DNA of 17,466 nucleotides from DUPQ01 sp022706885 (GTDB taxonomy: Bacteria > Bacillota > Clostridia > DUPQ01): NCBI GenBank assembly GCA_022706885.1, contig JAKJBR010000024.1, forward strand, positions 1 through 17,466, written 5' to 3'. Under the pieces are notes generated by a model. That model did no database searches, was not told the DNA's origin, and saw nothing but the letters and a program-made list of their open reading frames with translations. This document shows, one piece after another, positions 6,502 through 14,218 of the stretch; position 1 is the first letter of the stretch; the number at the start of each line of letters is the position of its first letter. A program made the position numbers and the translations under genes.

Positions 6502-6927
6502 TTATTTTTTTGTTTTATTCATTTCATCAAGATAGCATTGCAGTATTACACAGGCTGCTACCATATCTATTCTTTTTTTGTCTTTTCCCGTCTTCTTTCC
6601 CTGCATATGCATAATGTCATGAGCCTCTACGGTGGAAAGCCTTTCGTCAAACAGTATAACGGGTATTTTGCAACGCTCTTCCAGCATGGATGCAAAGGCG
6701 CGCACTTTAATGGCTTTTTCACCTTCCGAATCATCCATATTGAGAGGAAGCCCCACCACTATGCGACCTGCTTTGTGCTCATCAACAATCTCCTCTAATA
6801 CATCCAGAGGTTTATTTATGTCTCTATTCCATTCTATTGTTGTAACACCGTGAGCCAGAAAACCCAAAGGGTCACTCTTGGCAACCCCTATTCTTTTGTC
6901 GCCGTAATCAATTGCAATAATTACCAT
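6502..6927 (-). CDS. ruvX: RuvX/YqgF-type putative Holliday junction resolvase / pre-16S rRNA nuclease
   Basis: This 141-residue RNase H-fold nuclease belongs to the YqgF family, which in E. coli is linked to 5'-end maturation of 16S rRNA and is often annotated as a Holliday junction resolvase. Visible motifs are AIDYGDKRIGVA (catalytic D7), VVGLPLNMD (57-65), DERLST (94-99) and D121 before the final helix. The length is normal for the family. The ATG lies five bases after the ireB stop and has no recognisable ribosome binding site, so translation probably depends on coupling to ireB. Confidence 0.93.
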   Translation of the reverse strand: MVIIAIDYGDKRIGVAKSDPLGFLAHGVTTIEWNRDINKPLDVLEEIVDEHKAGRIVVGLPLNMDDSEGEKAIKVRAFASMLEERCKIPVILFDERLSTVEAHDIMHMQGKKTGKDKKRIDMVAACVILQCYLDEMNKTKK

Positions 6928-6932
6928 CTAAG

Positions 6933-7184
6933 TTATTTTGATGCGAAATAATACTGAATAAGTTCAGTCATTATTTCATCCCTTTCCAACTTTCTAATAG
7001 CATTCCTGGCACCGTTATGGCTGGTTATATAGGTTGGATCCCCTGACATAAGATATGCGACCAGTTGGTTTACGGGATCATACCCTTTTTCGGTCATGGA
7101 AGTGAAAACAAGTGTAAGTATTTCTCTTGTTTCGGCATGATGACCTTTCAGAAAGTCGAGATTAATTGTTGATCCTCTATCCAC
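6933..7184 (-). CDS. ireB: IreB family regulatory phosphoprotein (UPF0297/YrzL)
   Basis: This 83-residue protein matches IreB across its length, for example GHHAETREILTLVFTSMTEKG, YDPVNQLVAYLMSGDPTYITSHNGARN and the final helix ELIQYY. In Enterococcus faecalis IreB is phosphorylated near its N-terminus by the PASTA kinase IreK and negatively controls cephalosporin resistance. Ser5/Thr6 here are candidate sites by position only. The start is GTG 7182-7184, with AAAGGAG about eight to ten bases upstream. In many Firmicutes alaS precedes this gene; here the preceding gene is mtaB, after a promoter. It heads the ruvX-DUF1292-radical SAM cluster. Confidence 0.93.
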   Translation of the reverse strand: MDRGSTINLDFLKGHHAETREILTLVFTSMTEKGYDPVNQLVAYLMSGDPTYITSHNGARNAIRKLERDEIMTELIQYYFASK

Positions 7185-7215
7185 TTTACATATCTCCTTT
7201 GCAGTTCATACTTGT

Positions 7216-7244
7216 AGTTTACTGTAAAACATTGTTTTTTTCAA
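7216..7244 (-). promoter_or_regulatory. Sigma-A-type promoter of the ireB cluster
   Basis: On the minus strand TTGAAA (7239-7244, five of six consensus bases), a 17-bp spacer and TAAACT (7216-7221, four of six). The inferred start point near 7209 leaves a leader of about 25 bases before the ireB GTG. Confidence 0.65.
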
Positions 7245-7278
7245 GAATAAATATGTAAATTCAATCTATAGTTTTTTT

Positions 7279-7308
7279 AATTGACCGCTTTATCGGACAG
7301 TTTTTTTT
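7279..7308 (+). terminator. Terminator-like hairpin on the plus strand, antisense to the mtaB 3' end
   Basis: AATTGACCG, loop CTTTAT, CGGACAGTT: nine positions pair with one A-A mismatch and one T-G pair, followed by eight T's. It spans the mtaB stop codon. It would work only on plus-strand transcripts, and no plus-strand gene lies nearby, so its role is doubtful. Confidence 0.3.
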
Positions 7309-8609
7309 GCAACAACCTCACCCATAAGTCCGTCATCCGTCAAGCCGCAAATCAATACATCGCAAAATGTATTGATACAGTCGTCTGCAGTATTGTCATC
7401 CGACGGAGCCTGCACTTTTATATAGTTTGCCGTATGACCGGTAATGAAACCGTCTTCGCTCTCTTCAATAAGTATCCGTAATGTCTTTCCGAGATACCCT
7501 GAAAGTCTTGATTTTGATATTTCCGATGCATAATTTATTAACTTTTCGCTTCTCCCGTTAAGAATTTTGCCGTCAACAGGTTTAAGTTTAGCCGCTGTTG
7601 TACCGGGTCGTTTGGAGAATTTAAAGACATGCACTTTGATAAACCGGGCTTTTTCCACCATTTCCAGACTCTTATTAAAGTCCTCTTCCGTTTCGGTCGG
7701 ATATCCCGCTATTATGTCGGTGGTAAACTCCACATCGGGAATGTTGTTTCTCAACATGTTTATTGCATTTAAAAACATTTCCGAATCATATCGCCTTCTC
7801 ATATCGGATAAAACTGCATCCGAACCCGATTGCAATGACATATGAAAATGGGGGCATAATTTGTCGTATTTCTTTATTTCTTCCACAAAAGTTTCCGTTA
7901 TTATTTTGGGCTCCAGAGAACCTAACCTTATTCTTTCAATACCCTCTATGTCATTTATCTTTGAAATGACGTCAATAATGCTCAGATTACCTTTGTCTTT
8001 GCCGTAAGAGTCCAAATGTATGCCTGTAAGTACAACTTCTTTAATGCCCTTGGATGCCATGTATCGGGCTTCCGCAACGATATCGTCAATATCCCTGCTT
8101 CTGGCTCTTCCTCTTACGTAAGGTATAATGCAGTAGGAACAAAAATTATCACATCCGTCCTGTATTTTAAGATACCCTCTGGTTCGCTCCCATTTATCGG
8201 GAAAGCAACCGTGTATATATTCTTTTTCACGGAAAATATCCGAAACAACCGTTAATTTACCGGTTTTTTCCTTTAAATATGATGAAAGTATCGTATCAAT
8301 GCAGCTTTTTTCATTATTTCCCAGTACTATATCCGCACCGCTTCCGTGCAGGGCCTGTGCATCGGCTTGAGCCGAACATCCGGTAGCGATAATGATGCTG
8401 TCTGTATTTGACGCTCGCGCTTTACCTATCATCTGCCGTGATTTTCTATCGCTCATAGCGGTCACGGTACATGTGTTTATAACATAGATATCGCAAATAT
8501 CGGGAAACTTTTTGTATTGAAAACCCATTGCATCAAGAGTTGATGCAATGGTCGCCGATTCATATTGATTTACTTTGCATCCCAAGGTTACTATTGAATA
8601 TGTCTTCAT
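7290..8609 (-). CDS. mtaB: tRNA (N6-threonylcarbamoyladenosine(37)-C2)-methylthiotransferase
   Basis: This 439-residue radical SAM methylthiotransferase converts t6A to ms2t6A at position 37 of tRNAs reading ANN codons. The N-terminal MTTase domain has GCKVNQYE (MiaB and RimO differ here) with cluster cysteines C11, C47 and C78. The radical SAM motif is C153-X3-C157-X2-C160 (DGCDNFCSYCIIPYVRGRARSR). A C-terminal TRAM-like RNA-binding domain follows from about residue 375. The ATG at 8607-8609 lies seven bases after the ftsK stop without a clear ribosome binding site, so it is probably co-transcribed and coupled with ftsK. No rho-independent terminator on the coding strand was found after it. 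Confidence 0.95.
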   Translation of the reverse strand: MKTYSIVTLGCKVNQYESATIASTLDAMGFQYKKFPDICDIYVINTCTVTAMSDRKSRQMIGKARASNTDSIIIATGCSAQADAQALHGSGADIVLGNNEKSCIDTILSSYLKEKTGKLTVVSDIFREKEYIHGCFPDKWERTRGYLKIQDGCDNFCSYCIIPYVRGRARSRDIDDIVAEARYMASKGIKEVVLTGIHLDSYGKDKGNLSIIDVISKINDIEGIERIRLGSLEPKIITETFVEEIKKYDKLCPHFHMSLQSGSDAVLSDMRRRYDSEMFLNAINMLRNNIPDVEFTTDIIAGYPTETEEDFNKSLEMVEKARFIKVHVFKFSKRPGTTAAKLKPVDGKILNGRSEKLINYASEISKSRLSGYLGKTLRILIEESEDGFITGHTANYIKVQAPSDDNTADDCINTFCDVLICGLTDDGLMGEVVAKKTVR

Positions 8610-8616
8610 CTTATTT

Positions 8617-10959
8617 TCAGTTGATATCCAAATCGGGATTATTCATCTGCATTTCCGCCCACTCGTCTCTGGAGATAAGTACCGCTCTGGGCTTGGAACC
8701 TTCAAAAGGTCCGACTATACCTCTTAACTCCATCTGGTCCACAATTCTTGCGGCTCTGCCGTACCCCAGTTTCAGTTTTCTCTGCAGATAGGAAACCGAT
8801 GCCTGACCTGCTTCCACCACAAGGTCTATTGCCGCAGGCAACAGTTCGTCAACTTCATTTTCCATGTCGCTGTCCGAACCTTTTTTGTCCGCTTTTTCTA
8901 TATTTTCCACTACATCTTCATCATAAGTTGCAGAGGTTCTTTGTTTAATAAATTCCACCACCTTGTTTATCTCGGCATCGGATATATATGCGCCCTGCAT
9001 TCTGACCGGTTTGGATAAGCCCATGGGATGGAATAGCATATCTCCGTTTCCTAAAAGTTTCTCCGCTCCGCCCATATCCAATATGGTTCTGGAGTCTACC
9101 TGACTAACCACCGCAAAGGAAAGCCTGGACGGAATGTTTGCTTTGATAACACCGGTTATGACATTGACGGAAGGTCGCTGTGTTGCGATTATAAGATGGA
9201 TGCCGGCAGCTCTGGCAAGTTGTGCCAGTCTGCATATGGATTCTTCCACTTCGCCCGGATTGGACATCATAAGGTCGGCCAGCTCGTCAATTATTATCAC
9301 GATATTGGGCAGTTTTTTCAGTTGCGGATCGCCTTTTACCGAGTCGTTGTATGTATTGATATCGCGCACTCCCCTTTTATTGAACATGTCATATCTGTTG
9401 GTCATTTCCTCTACCGCCCAATTCAAAGCTCCAGCGGCTTTTTTAAGATTGGTGATTACCGGAATCAACAGATGCGGTATCCCGTTATAATTAATCAATT
9501 CCACTTTCTTAGGGTCTATCATTATAAAGCGCACATCATCGGGAGTGGCTTTGTATAAAATACTGGTAATAATACAGTTGATACATACGCTTTTTCCCGA
9601 ACCGGTTGCACCGGCTATAAGCATATGAGGCATGCGTCTGACGTCGGCAACCGTACAGTTGCCGGCAATATCTTTACCTATTGCAATGGTAAGAAGGCTT
9701 TTTGAACCCTGAAACTCTTTGGAAGCAATAACTTCTTTAAGCGATACCACACTCTTTTTGGTATTGGGTACTTCTATACCCACTACCGATTTTCCCGGCA
9801 CCGGAGCTTCTATCCTCACATCCCGTGAAGCAAGGTTTAAGGCTATATCATCGGCCAAAGCCACTATCCTGCTGACTTTTACACCGGCTTTGGGTTGCAG
9901 TTCATATCTTGTTACGGTAGGACCGCACATTATATTGGTTACCGTTACTTCCACACCGAAACTCAGCAACGTATTTTCCAGCTTTCTTGCTATCTGTTCA
10001 TGATTATCGGTATTACCGCTGTCCACATAGGAATCCAGAAGCGACAGCGGAGGAAATACATACTCACCTCTGACCTGAGGCTTTTCCGTCGTTACCGAAG
10101 CTTCTTTTACCGGCTCCTCTTTCTTTATAATTATCGGACCGGTATATTTAGGTACCGTACTCTTGGTCTCTTCCTTTACGGGTTTGGATTTGTTGATTAT
10201 TATATTTGCAGGCTCTCCGCTTATTGTTTCTTTAACCGGTTCGGCAATATCATTAATCGTGCCTTGTACATACTGTTGTTTTTTAGATTTGGCAGGTTCA
10301 GGCTCTTCTTCCTGCTCTTCAATGGGTTTGAATGCATCTTTCATCCAGTGGAAAAACTTGACAAATAAGTTTTTTATCTTTACCAGAAAATCCAGAAAAC
10401 TTTTGTTTGTAATGTATATAAGCAGAGTGAGTGAAGCGGTTACGGCAACTATATATGCACCCGTTATACCGAAGAAGGTTACTATAGGTGTCATAATTAT
10501 ACCGCCGAACACACCGCCGTTATAGACCTGTGAAATACCAATTTTGTACATATGAGCAATAAACTTCCAGACATTCATGTCAACGGCTATATCCGCAATA
10601 TTCTTGGACAAATAGGCTATCTGGAAAAAGCACGGTACCATGAGAATGAGAATTATAAGGTACATGGTTTTTCTGCTTAACCACTTTACCCTTCCCGCCA
10701 GCGCCACATACACTCCGAAGAGCAATATGACTAAAGGTATGAGGTAATGAGCCCAACCGAACAGGCCTGCGGTCACCTGCTTAAAAGGTCTTCCGAATGC
10801 ACCGGAATTACTGGTAAAAAATATACAGATAAATGCTAAAAGAGCTAAAGCGATTATTACAATGCCGGTTATTTCTTTTGCAAGGACATTGTTTTTAGTT
10901 GAAGTTTCAGGTTTTTCAGTTTTCTTTTGAGTATCAGATGTTCTTTTCTTTTGTGCCAT
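8617..10959 (-). CDS. ftsK: DNA translocase FtsK/SpoIIIE
   Basis: This 780-residue, membrane-anchored ATPase pumps chromosomal DNA through the division septum. The N-terminus is basic, followed by about four to five hydrophobic segments (roughly 31-50, 66-88, 98-118 and 148-185). A Lys/Glu/Pro-rich linker runs from about 205 to 300. The motor domain has Walker A GATGSGKS (450-457) and Walker B IVIIIDELADL (DE at 558-559), plus IIATQRPSVNVITG. The C-terminal winged-helix gamma domain, which reads orienting sequences in DNA, covers about 705-770 (LPAAIDLVVEAGQASVSYLQ...GYGRAARI). GGAGG lies a few bases before the ATG. Whether it works mainly in division or sporulation cannot be told. Confidence 0.96.
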   Translation of the reverse strand: MAQKKRTSDTQKKTEKPETSTKNNVLAKEITGIVIIALALLAFICIFFTSNSGAFGRPFKQVTAGLFGWAHYLIPLVILLFGVYVALAGRVKWLSRKTMYLIILILMVPCFFQIAYLSKNIADIAVDMNVWKFIAHMYKIGISQVYNGGVFGGIIMTPIVTFFGITGAYIVAVTASLTLLIYITNKSFLDFLVKIKNLFVKFFHWMKDAFKPIEEQEEEPEPAKSKKQQYVQGTINDIAEPVKETISGEPANIIINKSKPVKEETKSTVPKYTGPIIIKKEEPVKEASVTTEKPQVRGEYVFPPLSLLDSYVDSGNTDNHEQIARKLENTLLSFGVEVTVTNIMCGPTVTRYELQPKAGVKVSRIVALADDIALNLASRDVRIEAPVPGKSVVGIEVPNTKKSVVSLKEVIASKEFQGSKSLLTIAIGKDIAGNCTVADVRRMPHMLIAGATGSGKSVCINCIITSILYKATPDDVRFIMIDPKKVELINYNGIPHLLIPVITNLKKAAGALNWAVEEMTNRYDMFNKRGVRDINTYNDSVKGDPQLKKLPNIVIIIDELADLMMSNPGEVEESICRLAQLARAAGIHLIIATQRPSVNVITGVIKANIPSRLSFAVVSQVDSRTILDMGGAEKLLGNGDMLFHPMGLSKPVRMQGAYISDAEINKVVEFIKQRTSATYDEDVVENIEKADKKGSDSDMENEVDELLPAAIDLVVEAGQASVSYLQRKLKLGYGRAARIVDQMELRGIVGPFEGSKPRAVLISRDEWAEMQMNNPDLDIN

Positions 10960-10982
10960 GTAATCCTCCGATTGTTAAAGAC

Positions 10983-11012
10983 ATTTTATCACAATAGATT
11001 TTGCTATGCAAA
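10983..11012 (-). promoter_or_regulatory. Promoter of ftsK-mtaB
   Basis: On the minus strand TTTGCA (11007-11012), an 18-bp spacer and TAAAAT (10983-10988), with TGA directly before it forming an extended -10. The gene's GGAGG site lies just downstream of the expected start point. It is divergent from the asnA promoter. Confidence 0.5.
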
Positions 11013-11031
11013 CATGATAAATATGCGGGAA

Positions 11032-11060
11032 TTGACACCGATAAATCCATGTGATAGACT
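11032..11060 (+). promoter_or_regulatory. Promoter of asnA
   Basis: A perfect TTGACA (11032-11037), a 17-bp spacer and TAGACT (11055-11060). The start point is inferred near 11067, so the leader is only about 20 bases. There is no room for a T-box or riboswitch. Confidence 0.65.
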
Positions 11061-11086
11061 CATAGGAAATTTTGAGGTGTAAAAAA

Positions 11087-12094
11087 ATGAGCGTTACATA
11101 TATACCGAAAGGATATCGTTCGAGATTAAATCTGTATGAAACACAGCTGGCAATAGGCACATTAAAAAGAATATTCGAAGAACATCTGTGCAGAGCGATA
11201 AATTTGAAAAGGGTTTCGGCTCCCCTGTTTGTCAGAGCCAATTCGGGACTTAACGATAACCTTAACGGTATAGAGCGACCGGTTGCATTTGAAACCAAAG
11301 AAGGCGGTATGCAGGCGGAAATAGTGCACTCACTGGCTAAATGGAAGCGACTTGCACTGCATAAATACGGCTTTCCCGCAGGAGAAGGCCTTTATACCGA
11401 CATGAATGCGATAAGACGTGATGAACAGATGGATAACATCCATTCAATATATGTTGACCAGTGGGACTGGGAGCGGGTAATAACAAAACAGGAAAGAACG
11501 GTCGCTTTTCTGAAACAGATAGTAAGCGACATAGTAAGCGCCATATGCGACACATACGAAAGAATGCGCGACATATTCCCCGCGTTGGACACGGATATTT
11601 CGCGTGAAGTGTTTTTTATAACGGCTCAGCAACTGGAAGACATGTATCCCGACCTCACATCAAAAGAAAGAGAAGATGCAATAGTAAGACAGCACAAGAC
11701 CGTGTTTATAATGCAGATAGGTAAAACACTGAAATCGGGACAGAAACATGACGGCAGAGCACCCGACTATGATGACTGGGAACTTAACGGTGATATTCTT
11801 ATGTACAACCAAGTGTTGGATTCCGCTTTGGAAATATCTTCCATGGGTATAAGGGTGGACAGCGAATCTCTGGCCCGACAGCTTAAATTATCCGGTTGCG
11901 AGGACAGAAAAGAGCTTATGTTCCATAAAATGCTGCTGAATAATGAACTGCCCTTATCCATCGGCGGCGGTATAGGACAGTCGCGCTTATGTATGCTGCT
12001 TCTTAAAAAGGCACATATAGGCGAAGTACAGGTCTCAATATGGGATAAAGATACTATAGAGGCATGTAAAGAGGCTAAAGTTATTCTGCTTTAA
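11087..12094 (+). CDS. asnA: Aspartate-ammonia ligase (asparagine synthetase A)
   Basis: This 335-residue enzyme makes asparagine from aspartate, ammonia and ATP, releasing AMP and pyrophosphate. It has the class II aminoacyl-tRNA-synthetase fold. Family signatures are YETQLAIGTLKRIFEEHL, RVSAPLFV...GLNDNLNGIERPV, VHSLAKWKR, MNAIRRDE, YVDQWDWE and the C-terminal GGGIGQSRLCMLLL. The length is normal. The ATG at 11087 is chosen because GAGGTG at 11074-11079 is correctly spaced; the frame continues to an upstream TTG without support. It ends one base from the convergent glutamine synthetase gene, with no terminator between. Both enzymes use ammonia. Confidence 0.97.
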   Translation: MSVTYIPKGYRSRLNLYETQLAIGTLKRIFEEHLCRAINLKRVSAPLFVRANSGLNDNLNGIERPVAFETKEGGMQAEIVHSLAKWKRLALHKYGFPAGEGLYTDMNAIRRDEQMDNIHSIYVDQWDWERVITKQERTVAFLKQIVSDIVSAICDTYERMRDIFPALDTDISREVFFITAQQLEDMYPDLTSKEREDAIVRQHKTVFIMQIGKTLKSGQKHDGRAPDYDDWELNGDILMYNQVLDSALEISSMGIRVDSESLARQLKLSGCEDRKELMFHKMLLNNELPLSIGGGIGQSRLCMLLLKKAHIGEVQVSIWDKDTIEACKEAKVILL

Positions 12095-12095
12095 A

Positions 12096-14153
12096 CTACA
12101 CACTGTATAAAATATCGGAATATGCAGGCATAGGCCAATAACTCTTTGCAACCACACACTCCAGACTGTCTGCGAAATGTCTCAACTCTTTCATTGCCGG
12201 TACAACTTTATCTTTGAAGGCATAGGCATCTTGCGATTGTTCCGTCAGTTTTTCCAGTTTAGATATACATTTTGAAAGACCTGTTATGTTATCGGAAATA
12301 TATTGGGCAAGTGCCACTTCGGTCGATACACTGAATTCTATATCTTTTTTCATTATTATCGTATTGTATATTTTGCCTGCAAAGTCCATAGCGGCAGGCA
12401 GTATTTCCCGCTTTGCCATTTCCAGCATGGTTCTGGACTCAATGGATATTATCTTACAGTAATTCTCCATCTTTATTTCATGGCGCGACACCAGATCGGC
12501 TTCGGAAAAAATACCGAACCTTTCAAATAGTTGTACATTCTTTTTGTCTACAAGACAGTCCACGGCTTCCGGTGTGGAATTGAGAACGGGCAGTCCCCTC
12601 TTCTTTGCCTCTTCCACCCATTCTTCGGAATAGTTATTTCCGTTGAATATTATTCTTCCGTGCTTATTGACGGTCTCTTTGATAAGCTTGTCTACTTCCT
12701 TGTCAAAATCTTCCGCTTTTTCCAATATATCGGCAAAATATTTAAAAGAATCGGCAACAATGGTGTTTATAACGGTGTTGGCATCGGAAACCGAACAGGA
12801 GGAGCCCGGCATACGGAACTCGAACTTGTTACCGGTAAATGCAAAAGGAGAGGTCCTGTTACGGTCACATGTATCTTTGAAAAGTACCGGTAACGTTTCG
12901 CTTATATGAAACTTTTCTCTTGTCCTGTTATGTACGATTCTGTCATTGGCTATGTCTTCCAGTATCTCGGTCAGTTCCGCTCCCAGGTATACCGATATGA
13001 TGCCCGGAGGTGCTTCGTGCGACCCTAATCTGTGGTCATTTCCCGCGGTAGCGATACTTTGCCTCAACAGTCCGGCATATTGGTCTACGGCTCTGAGAAC
13101 AGCCGCTAAGATTAATAAGAATCTCTTGTTCCGGGCAGGATTTTTACCCGGTTTTAACAACATCTCTCCCTCATTGGTGGCAATGGACCAGTTATTGTGT
13201 TTTCCCGATCCGTTTATATTCTCAAACGGTTTTTCATGCAAAAGACAGGCAAGGCCGTGATGTTCCGCCACTTTCTTGAGCATTTCCATGATAAGCTGGT
13301 TATGGTCTGCCGCTATATTAACCGTTGTATAGATAGGGGCAATTTCATGCTGAGCGGGAGCGGCTTCATTGTGCTCGGTCTTTGCGGTAATGCCCAGTTT
13401 CCACAGTTCCACATCCAGTTCCCTCATGAAATTCTGCACTCTCTCACGGATATTACCGAAATAGTGATCATTTAATTCCTGGCCTTTAGGTGATTTTGCA
13501 CCGAACAAGGTACGACCGCATATGAGTAAGTCTTTTCGCTTATCGTACTGTTTTTTATCTATCAGGAAATATTCCTGCTCGCATCCCGCAAAAGGCGTCA
13601 CTCTGGAAGCGGTTTCATTGCCGAACAATCTTACTATTCTCAAAGCCTGCTTGTTAAGAGCATCCATGGAACGTAACAGAGGTGTCTTGTTGTCCAAAGG
13701 CTCTCCTCCGTAAGAGCAGAATGCGGTGGGAATATATAGAGTTTTGTCTTTTACAAAGGCATAGGACGTTGCATCCCAGGTGGTATATCCTCTTGCTTCA
13801 AAAGTCGCTCTTAAACCGCCTGAAGGAAAACTGGAAGCGTCGGGTTCGCCCTTAATCAATTCCTTACCCCTAAGCTCCAGTACGGGGATATTATTGCGTA
13901 TCATAAGGAAGGAGTCATGCTTTTCCGCGGTCATACCGGTCATAGGCTGGAACCAATGGGTATAATGAGTAGCGCCTTTGCTTATAGCCCAGTTTTTCAT
14001 GCTTTCCGCTACAATATCCGCTATACTGTCGTCCAGAGGACCTCCCTGCTCTATTGTTTTCTTTAAAGATTGGTAGACATAAGCGGGAAGTTCTTTCTTC
14101 ATCACCTGGTCGTTATATACATTACTTGCAAATATATCTAATATACCTTCCAC
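12096..14153 (-). CDS. glnN: Glutamine synthetase type III
   Basis: This 685-residue enzyme of the GSIII family makes glutamine from glutamate, ammonia and ATP as a large cytoplasmic oligomer. Type-specific features include THWFQPMTGMTAEKHDSF (66-81), GCEQEYFLID (190-199, metal ligands E192/E194), TEHNEAAPAQHEIAPIY (259-275), HEKPFENINGSGKHNNWS (306-323) and RTSPFAFTGNKFEFRMPG. The C-terminal third is the GSIII-specific helical extension. The start is GTG 14151-14153, with AAGGAG about eight bases upstream. A strong promoter lies just before it. No GlnR-type TGTNA-N7-TNACA box was recognised. Confidence 0.95.
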   Translation of the reverse strand: MEGILDIFASNVYNDQVMKKELPAYVYQSLKKTIEQGGPLDDSIADIVAESMKNWAISKGATHYTHWFQPMTGMTAEKHDSFLMIRNNIPVLELRGKELIKGEPDASSFPSGGLRATFEARGYTTWDATSYAFVKDKTLYIPTAFCSYGGEPLDNKTPLLRSMDALNKQALRIVRLFGNETASRVTPFAGCEQEYFLIDKKQYDKRKDLLICGRTLFGAKSPKGQELNDHYFGNIRERVQNFMRELDVELWKLGITAKTEHNEAAPAQHEIAPIYTTVNIAADHNQLIMEMLKKVAEHHGLACLLHEKPFENINGSGKHNNWSIATNEGEMLLKPGKNPARNKRFLLILAAVLRAVDQYAGLLRQSIATAGNDHRLGSHEAPPGIISVYLGAELTEILEDIANDRIVHNRTREKFHISETLPVLFKDTCDRNRTSPFAFTGNKFEFRMPGSSCSVSDANTVINTIVADSFKYFADILEKAEDFDKEVDKLIKETVNKHGRIIFNGNNYSEEWVEEAKKRGLPVLNSTPEAVDCLVDKKNVQLFERFGIFSEADLVSRHEIKMENYCKIISIESRTMLEMAKREILPAAMDFAGKIYNTIIMKKDIEFSVSTEVALAQYISDNITGLSKCISKLEKLTEQSQDAYAFKDKVVPAMKELRHFADSLECVVAKSYWPMPAYSDILYSV

Positions 14154-14182
14154 CTATGTGCTCCTTTTCGCTCGTTTTACCT

Positions 14183-14211
14183 ATTATAATTAACAAACGG
14201 ATAAATTACAA
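14183..14211 (-). promoter_or_regulatory. Strong promoter of glutamine synthetase III
   Basis: On the minus strand TTGTAA (14206-14211), a 17-bp spacer and a perfect TATAAT (14183-14188). An 11-bp palindrome, AACAATTTGTT (14210-14220), overlaps the -35 edge and the stop codon of the upstream gene; it could be an operator. Confidence 0.65.
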
Positions 14212-14218
14212 CAATTTG

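Noticed and set aside
10960..11086. T-box or other riboswitch before asnA
   Set aside because: The inferred leader is only about 20 bases and no T-box or terminator sequence is present.
10975..11298. Minus-strand ORF of 107 residues over the 5' part of asnA
   Set aside because: It is antisense to a clear asnA gene, has no family resemblance and covers the divergent promoter region.
14154..14218. GlnR/TnrA operator upstream of glutamine synthetase III
   Set aside because: No TGTNA-N7-TNACA arrangement could be found on either strand.
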